Assembly (NCBI RefSeq): GCF_002386445.1
Contig: NZ_DGIR01000019.1
Span: 108,114 to 172,113, forward strand
Reading direction: 5' to 3'
Length of the DNA: 64,000 nucleotides
DNA from: Pseudomonas sp. UBA4617
GTDB taxonomy: Bacteria; Pseudomonadota; Gammaproteobacteria; Pseudomonadales; Pseudomonadaceae
Both the position numbers and the translations under genes were made by a program. Within the stretch, counting starts at the first letter, position 1. The number at the start of each line of letters is the position of its first letter. Below are positions 44,279 through 52,146 of this stretch, piece after piece. Below the pieces are notes generated by a model. It had not been told where the DNA came from and made no database searches. It saw only the letters and a list, made by a program, of their open reading frames with translations.

Positions 44279-44722
44279 TCACTGACCAAGGGTCAGGACT
44301 TTCTGCATCATGCTCTTGGCCGTGTTCATCAGCTCGGCGTTGGTCTGGAACGCCCGGCTGGCGGAAATCATGTCGGCCATTTCCTCGACCACGTTGACGT
44401 TCGGGTAGTAGACATAGCCGTCCTTGTTCGCCGCCGGGTGGTTCGGCTCGTAGCGGGCTTCGAGGTTGCTCTGGTCCTCGACGATGCCTTTTACCTGCAC
44501 GCCTTGCCCGGCTTCGCCCTGGTCTTCGAACAGCGACTGGCTGCTGCCGGCCTGGGCATCCTGGAAGGTAGTGGCGAACACCGGGTGGCGAGCGCGGTAG
44601 GTCTGCTCGATACTCGAAGACACGGTCTCGGCGTTGGCAATGTTCGAAGCTACGGTGTTCAGGCGCGTGTTCTGCGCACTCATGCCGCTACCGGCAATGT
44701 TGAAGACACTGGAAAGGGACAT
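44279..44722 (-). CDS. flgC: FlgC, proximal rod protein
   Basis: A 147-residue rod protein (SLSSVFNIAGSGMSAQNTRL start; NVNVVEEMADMISASRAFQTN near the end). The ATG at 44722 was preferred because the GGGGAG Shine-Dalgarno is seven bases away from it, but almost touches the ATG at 44728, which overlaps the flgB stop. Confidence 0.95.
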   Translation of the reverse strand: MSLSSVFNIAGSGMSAQNTRLNTVASNIANAETVSSSIEQTYRARHPVFATTFQDAQAGSSQSLFEDQGEAGQGVQVKGIVEDQSNLEARYEPNHPAANKDGYVYYPNVNVVEEMADMISASRAFQTNAELMNTAKSMMQKVLTLGQ

Positions 44723-44724
44723 GG

Positions 44725-45132
44725 TCATTCTCCCCGCAGGGCCGATACCAGCCCTTTGAATTTACTGTTGAGCAAAGTGAAGCTGGCCTGGAAGCCGACC
44801 GCGTTTTCGGTGTAGTTCGATTGCTCGATCTGCGCGTCCACGGTGTTCTGGTCGATCGACGGCTGCAGGGGCGTGCGGTACTTCAGGGTATCGTCCGCCA
44901 TGGCCAGGCCTTCAGCCTCGATGTGCCGGCTGTTGGTGCGGTCGAGACTGAATCGGCCGCTCTGCTGCTTGTCGCTTTCGGCGGCGAGCACCGAGGCGAA
45001 GTCCATGTCACGCGCCTTGTAGTTGGGCGTGTCGGCGTTGGCGATGTTGTTGGCCAGCACTTCGGCGCGCTGGGCGCGGAAGCCCAGGGCCTTTTCATGG
45101 ATGCCAAGCGCCTTGTCGAAACTGATGCTCAT
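44725..45132 (-). CDS. flgB: FlgB, proximal rod protein
   Basis: A 135-residue rod protein (ISFDKALGIHEKALGFRAQRAEVLANNIANADTPNYKARD region). The ATG at 45132 was chosen as the family start; the frame continues upstream through the promoter and is not coding there. It is the first gene of flgB-C-D-E and is preceded by a sigma54 promoter. Confidence 0.95.
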   Translation of the reverse strand: MSISFDKALGIHEKALGFRAQRAEVLANNIANADTPNYKARDMDFASVLAAESDKQQSGRFSLDRTNSRHIEAEGLAMADDTLKYRTPLQPSIDQNTVDAQIEQSNYTENAVGFQASFTLLNSKFKGLVSALRGE

Positions 45133-45179
45133 GTCGGGGAAACCTTCGAAGGTTGACCGGAATATCGTTGGCCAAGCTA

Positions 45180-45196
45180 TAGCAAGGGCTGTGCCA
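45180..45196 (-). promoter_or_regulatory. Sigma54 promoter of flgBCDE
   Basis: On the minus strand TGGCAC-AGCCC-TTGCTA, a full match to the RpoN consensus, 50 bases upstream of flgB. Confidence 0.9.
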
Positions 45197-45352
45197 ACCA
45201 ACTGAAAGCCTGCAAATACGGGCTTCCAGGGTGAAGTGCTGTCAGAGTAATGCCAGAAAAGCGGCAAAGGCCTTCCGCCCGGAGCGGCGAAAGCGGCAAT
45301 TGCCAGGCGGCAAAAGCGGCAAAACAAAAAATTGACGTCAGCATTTGCTGCT

Positions 45353-45389
45353 CCGGCCTTCTCGCCGGCGCGCCCGCGAAGAGGCCGGA
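45353..45389. repeat. REP-like palindrome downstream of cheR
   Basis: CCGGCCTTCTCGCCGGCGCG...CCCGCGAAGAGGCCGG is an imperfect copy of the element at 41874-41907, in the gap between cheR and flgB. Confidence 0.6.
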
Positions 45390-45398
45390 GCAGACAAA

Positions 45399-45427
45399 CA
45401 AAAAAGCCGGCAACTTTCGCTGCCGGC
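45399..45427 (-). terminator. Terminator after cheR
   Basis: GCCGGCA/TGCCGGC stem (45406-45412 with 45421-45427), followed on the minus strand by TTTTTTGTTTG, ten bases after the cheR stop. Confidence 0.85.
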
Positions 45428-45436
45428 CTTTCGTGT

Positions 45437-46264
45437 CTACTTGGCCTGGTAGATGATCCCCGGGCTGCACTGCACCATCTGGTAATGGTCCGGCAGGCCG
45501 TTCAGCGCCTCGGAAGCGCCAAGGAACAGGTAGCCACCCGGCTTCAGGGTGGCATGAATGCGCATCAGGATGTCCTTCTTGACCTGCGCCGAGAAGTAGA
45601 TCAGCACGTTACGGCAGAACACCACGTCGAACTTGCCCAGGCTGGCATAGCTGTCGAGCAGGTTGAACGAGCGGAACTCGACACGGCTGCGAATCGCCGG
45701 CTTGACCGCCCAGCGCCCGGGCCCCTTGCTGTCGAAGTAACGCTGCAGGCGCTCCGGGGACAACCCGCGGGCAATCGCCAGGCTGTCGTACTCGCCCGTC
45801 TTGCAGTTGGTCAGCATGCTGCCGGACAAGTCGGTGGCGACGATCTGCGCGCCCATCTTCAGCTGGCCTAGGTTGCTGCGCTCGAACTCGTCGATGGCCA
45901 TCGAGATGGAATACGGCTCCTGCCCCGAGGAACAAGCCGCCGACCACATGCGCAGGCGCTGGCCGGGGTTGTTGCGGATGAACTCCGGAATCACCTTGTT
46001 CTTCAGCACTTCGAACGGGTAGGTGTCGCGAAACCACAGGGTCTCGTTGGTGGTCATGGCATCCACCACCTGCTCGCGCAAGCCACCGCGCGGCTGGGCC
46101 TGGATGCGCTGCACCAGCTCGCCCAGGCTCTTGATGCCCTGTTGTTCCATCAGCTTGTTGAGACGGCTGGAAACCAGGTACTGCTTGTTATCCCCCAGCA
46201 GGATGCCACAGGCTTTCTCCAGGAAGCCCCGGAACTGTTCGAAATCCAAATTACCCGTAGACAC
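45437..46264 (-). CDS. cheR: CheR, chemotaxis receptor methyltransferase
   Basis: A 275-residue SAM-dependent methyltransferase acting on glutamates of chemoreceptors. It has the N-terminal helical CheR domain, TTNETLWFRDTYPFEVL, the SAM-site segment MWSAACSSGQEPYSI and the FCRNVLIYF motif. The GTG at 46264 with an AGAGGCGG Shine-Dalgarno gives the family start; the frame upstream is the shadow of the cheV end. It follows cheV in a two-gene unit next to flgA, as in other pseudomonads. Confidence 0.95.
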   Translation of the reverse strand: MSTGNLDFEQFRGFLEKACGILLGDNKQYLVSSRLNKLMEQQGIKSLGELVQRIQAQPRGGLREQVVDAMTTNETLWFRDTYPFEVLKNKVIPEFIRNNPGQRLRMWSAACSSGQEPYSISMAIDEFERSNLGQLKMGAQIVATDLSGSMLTNCKTGEYDSLAIARGLSPERLQRYFDSKGPGRWAVKPAIRSRVEFRSFNLLDSYASLGKFDVVFCRNVLIYFSAQVKKDILMRIHATLKPGGYLFLGASEALNGLPDHYQMVQCSPGIIYQAK

Positions 46265-46316
46265 TTCTGCCGCCTCTTTTTCAATCACTGGTGCCGGAGG
46301 GCTGCCCCCGGCGCTT

Positions 46317-47246
46317 TCAATGTGCTGCCTTGATCCGGTCGACCACCCGCTGGGCCAGGTCGTCCGGCTTGAACTTGGCCAGGAAGTCATCAGCCCCGAC
46401 CTTCTTCACCATCGCCTGGTTGAACACCCCGGAAAGCGAAGTATGCAGGCAGATATGCAGTTTTTGCATGCGTGGGTCACTGCGTATTTCCGCGGTCAGC
46501 GTGTAACCATCCATTTCCGGCATTTCAATGTCCGAGATCATCATCAGGAACTCTTCCTCCGGCTTCTTGCCTTCGTCCACCAGCTGACGCAGGTAGTTCA
46601 GGGCCTGACGACCATCATTGAGCGCCACCACCTCTACCCCTACCGTCTGCAGGCAGCGGCTGACCTGCTTGCGCGCCACCGACGAGTCGTCGACGGTGAG
46701 CACCCGCAGCAGCACGGCCTTGTCCTGCACCTCGGCATCGACTACCCCGGCCGACACCGACTCGGACGATGGCGCCACTTCGGCCAGCACCTTCTCCACG
46801 TCGATGATCTCGACCATGCGGTTGTCCACCCTGGTGACTGCGGTCAGGTAGTGATCGCGGCCGGTGCCCTTGGGTGGCGGGTGGATTTCTTCCCAGTTCA
46901 TGTTGACGATACGTTCCACCGAATGCACCAGGAAGCCCTGGGTCTTGGTGTTGTACTCGGTAATGATCACGAAGCTGTTGCGCGTGTCTTCCTGCAGCGG
47001 CCGCAGCCCGGTGGCCATCGACAGGTCAAGGATCGGGATGGTCGCCCCGCGAATATTGGCAACGCCGCGCACCACCGGGTGCGCCCTGGGCAGCAGGGTC
47101 AGCGCAGGGCATTGCAGCACTTCTCTGACTTTGAACACGTTGATGCCGTAAAGCTGTTCGCCATTGAGGCGGAACAGCAGCAATTCCAGGCGGTTCTGCC
47201 CGACCAGCTGCGTGCGCTGGTTGACCGAATCCATAACACCTGCCAT
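46317..47246 (-). CDS. cheV: CheV, CheW-receiver coupling protein
   Basis: A 309-residue chemotaxis adaptor: CheW domain (about 15-160, with VRGVANIRGATIPILDLS) and a receiver domain (about 175-305) with phospho-acceptor in MISDIEMPEMDGY. It couples receptors to CheA and can act as a phosphate sink. The ATG at 47246 has a GAGGAGA Shine-Dalgarno at good distance. Confidence 0.95.
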   Translation of the reverse strand: MAGVMDSVNQRTQLVGQNRLELLLFRLNGEQLYGINVFKVREVLQCPALTLLPRAHPVVRGVANIRGATIPILDLSMATGLRPLQEDTRNSFVIITEYNTKTQGFLVHSVERIVNMNWEEIHPPPKGTGRDHYLTAVTRVDNRMVEIIDVEKVLAEVAPSSESVSAGVVDAEVQDKAVLLRVLTVDDSSVARKQVSRCLQTVGVEVVALNDGRQALNYLRQLVDEGKKPEEEFLMMISDIEMPEMDGYTLTAEIRSDPRMQKLHICLHTSLSGVFNQAMVKKVGADDFLAKFKPDDLAQRVVDRIKAAH

Positions 47247-47295
47247 GCCAGTCTCCTCTACCTTTAAGCCTTTCGTTGCCACTCACCAAGGAAGT

Positions 47296-47312
47296 CGGCA
47301 CGGGCTTTGCTT
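47296..47312 (+). promoter_or_regulatory. Possible sigma54 promoter of flgA
   Basis: CGGCAC-GGGCT-TTGCTT matches the RpoN consensus at all but one base, with GG and GC ten bases apart. Transcription would begin near 47322, only about two bases before the flgA ATG, which is odd and is discussed as a finding. Confidence 0.5.
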
Positions 47313-47323
47313 TTTTGAGCGTC

Positions 47324-48076
47324 ATGTACACGAAAACGACATTTTCCCGACGATTGACGCGCCTGCTGACTGGCTCGCTGGCCGTGCTGTGCCTGCTGAT
47401 GCCTGGCGTTCGCACGGTAGCGGACGCGTTTACCTTGCCTGAACAGCTTATCGGTGTCACCCAAGGGTTTCTTGAATTCAGCGTCGAAGATTACCTGGCC
47501 ACCACCCAGACCGCCGACCGCTACGAAATCCAGGTCAACCCGCTGGACCCGCGCCTGCGCATGCCGCTGTGCAGCCAGCCGCTGGACGCCTCGCTGGAGA
47601 GCCCGGCGCAACCGCTGGGCCGCGTTACAGTGAAGGTGCGTTGCGACAGTGCAGCGCCATGGACCGTGTTCGTACCAGCCAGCGTGCGGCTGTTCCGCGA
47701 AGTCGTGGTAGCGACCCGCCCGCTGAAGCGCGACAACGTGGTGAGCGAAGGCGACGTGGCCTTGCGCGAACGCGATGTCGGCACGCTGGGGCAAGGCTTC
47801 CTGACCGAGCTGGACCAGGCAGTCGGCATGAAGATGCTGCGCCCCACGGTGATCGACCAGGTGCTCACCCCGCAACACCTGGAACAGGCCGAAGTGGTGC
47901 GCAAGGGCGACCACGTGGTGATCATTGCCCGCAGCGGCAGCCTGAGCGTACGCATGCCCGGTGAAGCGCTGAGCAAGGGCGGCCTGAGCGAGCAGATCCG
48001 GGTGCGTAACCTCAATTCCAAGCGGGTAGTCAAGGCCAGGGTCACCGGCCCTGGCCAGGTCGAGGTGAGTATGTAG
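47324..48076 (+). CDS. flgA: FlgA, P-ring assembly chaperone
   Basis: A 250-residue periplasmic protein: signal peptide (LTGSLAVLCLLMPGVRTVADA), an N-terminal domain, and the SAF-type domain (about 150-250) with RDNVVSEGDVAL and VRKGDHVVIIARSGSLSVR. It assists FlgI polymerisation. The ATG at 47324 has a poor Shine-Dalgarno; a TTG at codon 11 is a possible alternative. It is divergent from cheV and precedes flgM. Confidence 0.92.
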   Translation: MYTKTTFSRRLTRLLTGSLAVLCLLMPGVRTVADAFTLPEQLIGVTQGFLEFSVEDYLATTQTADRYEIQVNPLDPRLRMPLCSQPLDASLESPAQPLGRVTVKVRCDSAAPWTVFVPASVRLFREVVVATRPLKRDNVVSEGDVALRERDVGTLGQGFLTELDQAVGMKMLRPTVIDQVLTPQHLEQAEVVRKGDHVVIIARSGSLSVRMPGEALSKGGLSEQIRVRNLNSKRVVKARVTGPGQVEVSM

Positions 48077-48173
48077 CCAGCCGACATTGCGCTGGCGGTG
48101 AGGAACCGCTGCTCCTAAACTGTGTCAGAAAACGGGTTCGCAAGCTTGCCGACAGGCGGCTACGCATTTGTGC

Positions 48174-48201
48174 CTAAAGTTTCTTTCGGGTTGGCCGAAA
48201 A
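48174..48201 (+). promoter_or_regulatory. FliA (sigma28) promoter of flgMN
   Basis: CTAAA (48174-48178), 15 bases, then GCCGAAAA (48194-48201); one mismatch from TAAA-N15-GCCGATAA. It is 36 bases upstream of flgM. It would let FliA drive its own anti-sigma factor, as in other bacteria. Confidence 0.85.
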
Positions 48202-48237
48202 CAAGGCAAGCGTCCAAATACCCAGAGGTTTCTGATC

Positions 48238-48546
48238 ATGGTCATCGACTTCAGTCGTGTAAATAATTCTCCGTCCGTCACGGGCGGCGTGCGCGGCAAC
48301 AGCGCATCCGGCAGCGCCGAAAAACCGGCAGCCAGCCAGGAAGCCACTACCAGCGCCAGCGGAGAAGCGGTACACCTCAGCCAGGAGGCACAGCAGTTGC
48401 AGAAGATCAGCGACAAGCTGCGCGACGAGCCGGTGGTCAACAGCGCCCGTGTGGCCCAGTTGAAACAGGCGATCGCCGACGGCAGCTACCAGGTCGATGC
48501 CGGCCGGGTCGCCAGTAAACTGCTCGATTTCGAAGCCCAGCGCTGA
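48238..48546 (+). CDS. flgM: FlgM, anti-sigma28 factor
   Basis: A 102-residue protein with a disordered Ser/Ala-rich N-terminal half and a C-terminal FliA-binding half (VNSARVAQLKQAIADGSYQVDAGRVASKLLDFE). It holds FliA inactive until exported through the finished hook. In Pseudomonas HsbA can also bind it, linking to the genes at 63-2068. Confidence 0.95.
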   Translation: MVIDFSRVNNSPSVTGGVRGNSASGSAEKPAASQEATTSASGEAVHLSQEAQQLQKISDKLRDEPVVNSARVAQLKQAIADGSYQVDAGRVASKLLDFEAQR

Positions 48547-48595
48547 CCGTTCGGCGCGCTGACTTCACGGACGCTAGAAAAGCCAAGAGTTAGCC

Positions 48596-49063
48596 ATGCA
48601 CGACACCACCTTGCTGCAACTGATCGAAGATGACATCGCACCGATGCAGGAACTGCTCGACCTCTTGCAGAAGGAGGCCGTGGCACTGCATGGGCGCGAC
48701 ATGGCGTTGCTGGAAACCATCCTCGCCCGCAAGCAGTCCTTGATCGTGCTGCTGGAGCAGCAAGGTGCGCGGCGCAACAACCTGCTCACCAGCCTGGGCC
48801 TGAGCGCCAATCGCGCCGGGGTGGAGGCGGTGGCGGCACAATCACCGAACGGTGAACTGCTGCTGCAGCAACTCGACGTCATCAGCCAGTTGATGCAAGC
48901 TTGCCAGCAACTCAACGAGACCAACGGGCGGATCATCCAGGTGCAGCAAAACGTCACCAACAACCAGATCCGCATTCTCATGGGGGGCGACTCTCCGTCG
49001 CTCTACGACAGCCGCGGCAGCACTTCGCCGCTGGTCAAGCCACGGGCGCTCAGCCAGGTTTGA
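48596..49063 (+). CDS. flgN: FlgN, export chaperone for FlgK and FlgL
   Basis: A 155-residue helical protein with heptad-rich segments (LLQLIEDDIAPMQELLDLLQKEAVAL) and the family ending (NNQIRILMGG then a flexible tail). FlgN delivers the junction proteins to the export gate. It lies 49 bases after flgM, the usual arrangement. Confidence 0.93.
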   Translation: MHDTTLLQLIEDDIAPMQELLDLLQKEAVALHGRDMALLETILARKQSLIVLLEQQGARRNNLLTSLGLSANRAGVEAVAAQSPNGELLLQQLDVISQLMQACQQLNETNGRIIQVQQNVTNNQIRILMGGDSPSLYDSRGSTSPLVKPRALSQV

Positions 49064-49144
49064 TTTTTTCTATCAAGGCACGGAACATACTGGCAAAATG
49101 CCGTTAATTGCGTGTGTCGCTTTTGCCTGGAGAAACATAAAGCC

Positions 49145-49888
49145 GTGTTCAATGAATCCGATGCCCCGCAGCCGCCAAAGGTACTGAACACCCCTTTGGA
49201 GATTGCGGCCAACTTGCGGCAGCTGCAGGAAAGCCATGACCCTCTGATCATCACCTTCCCTGACCGCAGCCAGCGCTTCCAGAGCTATGTGGTGCATGTG
49301 GACCGTGAGAGCAATACCCTGGCGCTGGACGAAATGATCCCCCGCGACGGCGAGAAATACATCGAGAACGGCGAGCACTTCCGCGTCGAAGGTTTTCACG
49401 ATGGCGTGCGCATTGCCTGGGAGTGCAACCACGCGCTGCGGATCAGCGAGGTCGATGGCCACCGCTGCTACCGGGGCGCCATGCCCCTGGAAATGACCTA
49501 TCACCAACGCCGCAACGCTTTCCGCGCAGCCCTGAAACTGTCGCAGCTGGTCGACATCATCCTCGATGGCGCCCACCTCAAGGGCAATGGCGCCCTGCGC
49601 GGCAAGCTGCTGGATATTTCTGCCACCGGCTGCAAACTGCGCTTCGACGGCAATGTCGAGGATCGCCTGCAACTTGGCCAGGTGTACGAGCGCTTCAAGG
49701 CAGGCAACCCGCTGGGCCTGGTCGATACCATGGTCGAGCTGCGCCACCTGCATTATGAGGAGCGGATCAATACCACCTTCGCCGGCGTGCGCTTCCATAA
49801 CCTCAGCGGCCAGGCGCAACGCAAGGTCGAAAGTTTCGTGTACCAGTTGCAGCGTGAGGCGCGGCGGTTCGACAAGGACGATTACTGA
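49145..49888 (+). CDS. flgZ: FlgZ/YcgR, PilZ-domain c-di-GMP motility brake
   Basis: A 247-residue protein with an N-terminal YcgR domain (about 10-110) and a C-terminal PilZ domain whose c-di-GMP motifs are both present: RRNAFR in YHQRRNAFRA and D-I-S-A-T-G in LLDISATGCKLRF. When bound to c-di-GMP it slows the motor. The GTG at 49145 was chosen as the family start (FNESDAPQPPK); a start 33 bases earlier is in frame. Confidence 0.93.
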   Translation: MFNESDAPQPPKVLNTPLEIAANLRQLQESHDPLIITFPDRSQRFQSYVVHVDRESNTLALDEMIPRDGEKYIENGEHFRVEGFHDGVRIAWECNHALRISEVDGHRCYRGAMPLEMTYHQRRNAFRAALKLSQLVDIILDGAHLKGNGALRGKLLDISATGCKLRFDGNVEDRLQLGQVYERFKAGNPLGLVDTMVELRHLHYEERINTTFAGVRFHNLSGQAQRKVESFVYQLQREARRFDKDDY

Positions 49889-49912
49889 ACCAATACCAGG
49901 CTACCCTTGCTG

Positions 49913-49950
49913 ACAAACGGGGCTGCATCATGCAGCCCCGTTTGTATTTT
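49913..49950 (+). terminator. Terminator after flgZ
   Basis: A 15-pair perfect stem (ACAAACGGGGCTGCA with its complement, three-base loop TCA), followed by ATTTT. It ends the flgA-M-N-Z direction of transcription. Confidence 0.92.
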
Positions 49951-50054
49951 GGGGCCGGCCAACGGACACAGGAATGCTTGCCCGGTTACCGCTGGCCTGC
50001 TGGCCGCTTAGGGTGCCAGACACCCGAAGCAAGGGCCGCCAGGAGCCAGTCCAC

Positions 50055-50630
50055 ATGATTACTTCCACGTTCACCGCCGAACTGCATTGTCAGCATGGAC
50101 GAATAGGGGTTGTCGAGACCCCCATCTAAGTTCATCCCATCTTCTCCCTGGACCAGGACGGCTGGTTATGCACCGAAGACCAGCGCGGAGAAACGCCGAG
50201 CTTTCTGCCGATTACCTTCCAGTTCCACTTCGTCAAACAAAGCGGAGACCGGCACTATTACACGATCAATGGCGCCGATACCTGGAAGTACTTTGGCTCC
50301 CGCATGCAGAGCAACAGGAACGGCTGGCTCGGCCTTTACGCCAGCCACATCGTGGGGCGAATCATTGACTGGTCTCCAACCGCACTGATCGGTCGGGCGG
50401 TCAGCGGGCAACAGGAATGGAAAATTCAAATGCTCGACGCCTGGGACGGCACCGTGGAGGGCGCCGAACAGGTCCGTTTCTGCTTGCGCGACAGCCAGGG
50501 CTACAGGGTCGCGCTGGCCAAGGAAATCTATACCAGGGACAAGGTAAAGCGGCATTTCTGGTTCTTGAACGCAAGTGATAAAGCGGGAGAAATCCTGGTG
50601 TTCACCTTCAAGAATATCGAGCTTATCTGA
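50055..50630 (+). pseudogene. Gene of unknown function interrupted by one in-frame stop codon
   Basis: From an ATG at 50055 with a CAGGAG Shine-Dalgarno the frame runs to a TAA at 50630 over 191 codons, but a TAA occurs at 50127-50129 after codon 24 (ETPI then stop). On both sides of the stop the translation looks like a real protein and keeps the same frame: before it FTAELHCQHGRIGVVETPI, after it IFSLDQDGWLCTEDQRGE, WKYFGSRMQSN, GWLGLYASH and FWFLNASDKAGEILVFTF. It is rich in aromatic residues and beta-strand patterns. No family was recognised. A single base substitution, or a sequencing error, would explain it. The next ATG is only at 50304. Confidence 0.65.
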
Positions 50631-50677
50631 TCAGGATCGCGCTCGCCGCAGGCTAGTCGCTGGCGGCGGGCCGACAC

Positions 50678-52018
50678 TCACACCGACGATTTCACCTCGG
50701 CTTCAGGGTTGGCCTGGCCCTGCTTCTGGGGAGGATCCTCTTCGGTATCCTCGGCGGCCACCGGCGCCTGCATCACGTCCTGCACAGTCTGCTCGTCCAC
50801 CCGCGGGTCAAGCGCTGCCGACAACGGCGAACCCGCCGCCGGCATCGCCACGTGGCCCAACGGCGCGTCCTGAACCTGGTGCAGACCGGTGACCGCTTTT
50901 GGCCGGATGCGCCATACCAGTACCAGCGCGAAGAACACGAAGAAGGCGTACAGCATCTGCGCCCCCAGCACCTTCATCAGCACACCCGCCGCCAACGGGC
51001 CGATGCACGCGCCCACGCCATAGGTCACCAGCAGCATCGCGGTCAGCGACACCCGTCGCTCGCTCTCCACATGGTCGTTGGAAAACGCCACCGCCAGCGG
51101 GTACAGGCAGAACTGCAGCAACGAGATCAGGAAGCCCACACCAAACAGCAACTCCAGCGGCACGCTGGGCAGTATCGCCAGCGGCGCCGATGCCAGCGCC
51201 AGGCCCACTGCCACGCTACGGATCAGTACCGCCCGGTCGTAACGGTCCGACAGCCAGCCCAGCGGCCACTGCACCAGCAGACCGGCGAAAATGCAGCTAC
51301 CCATGAACAGACCGATCTGCTCGGTGCTCAGCCCCTGGCTCGAAGCATACAAAGGCGCCAGGCCATAGAACGAACCGACGATCAGACCCGAGCCCAGCAC
51401 CGTGCTGAGCGACTGCGGCACCCGCTTGAGGAAGAACTTCGGCTCCATCGGTGCCGGGCGCAAGGGCGCCGGGTGGATACGCCGGGTCATCGCCACCGGC
51501 ACCAGGCACAGGGCGAAACACATGGCCACCAGCATCAGCAGTTCGGGGCCCAGTTGCGGGTGCACCACCAGGATCAGCTGGCCAAGCACCAGGCCCAGGT
51601 AAGAGGCAATCATGTAGCCGCTGAACACCGCGCCACGGTGCTTCACATCGGCCTGCTCGTTGAGCCAGCTCTCGATGACCATGTACTGGCACATCATGCC
51701 CAGGCCGACGATCATGCGCAGGCCGACCCAGGCCGGCAACCAGTTGGTCAGGCCATGGCCGAGCACCGCCGCACCGACGATACCGGCGCAGGTGGCATAG
51801 GCCCGGATGTGCCCGACCCGGCCAATCAGGCGGTGGCCGACCTTGCCGCCGACCGCCAGGCCAAAGTAGTTGGCCGCCATCAACGCACCTACCCACAAAC
51901 TGTCGACATGGTCAGCCGCCAGGCGCAGGGCCAGGTAGGTACTGAGCAGGCCCGAGCCGATCAACATCATCAGCGCGGCGAAATACAACGACTGAAATGG
52001 CTTCCATATATTTCGCAT
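50678..52018 (-). CDS. MFS transporter
   Basis: A 446-residue inner-membrane protein with about 12 membrane segments. It shows the loop motif between segments 2 and 3 (GGKVGHRLIGRVGHIRAYA), the 8-9 loop (GWLSDRYDR) and a hydrophilic C-terminal tail (about 395-446) rich in Glu, Gln and Ala. It resembles the YcaD-type of uncharacterised pseudomonad MFS proteins. The substrate is unknown. No terminator or clear operon partner was found. Confidence 0.85.
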   Translation of the reverse strand: MRNIWKPFQSLYFAALMMLIGSGLLSTYLALRLAADHVDSLWVGALMAANYFGLAVGGKVGHRLIGRVGHIRAYATCAGIVGAAVLGHGLTNWLPAWVGLRMIVGLGMMCQYMVIESWLNEQADVKHRGAVFSGYMIASYLGLVLGQLILVVHPQLGPELLMLVAMCFALCLVPVAMTRRIHPAPLRPAPMEPKFFLKRVPQSLSTVLGSGLIVGSFYGLAPLYASSQGLSTEQIGLFMGSCIFAGLLVQWPLGWLSDRYDRAVLIRSVAVGLALASAPLAILPSVPLELLFGVGFLISLLQFCLYPLAVAFSNDHVESERRVSLTAMLLVTYGVGACIGPLAAGVLMKVLGAQMLYAFFVFFALVLVWRIRPKAVTGLHQVQDAPLGHVAMPAAGSPLSAALDPRVDEQTVQDVMQAPVAAEDTEEDPPQKQGQANPEAEVKSSV

Positions 52019-52146
52019 ACGTCGTGTGTGGCTCCCTGGTCAGGTGACGGTTGGGTGCTAGAAGCATAAGGGCAAAAACTGCCTGGCGCAGGCCCCTATA
52101 GGGATTTTGCCGCTACGAGGCGTGTCCAGTGTCGGTTGTGTCGCGA

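Noticed and set aside
49081..49107. Possible FliA promoter of flgZ
   Set aside because: GCCGTTAA at 49100-49107 resembles a -10 element, but the base run 15 bases upstream (CGGA) does not match TAAA.
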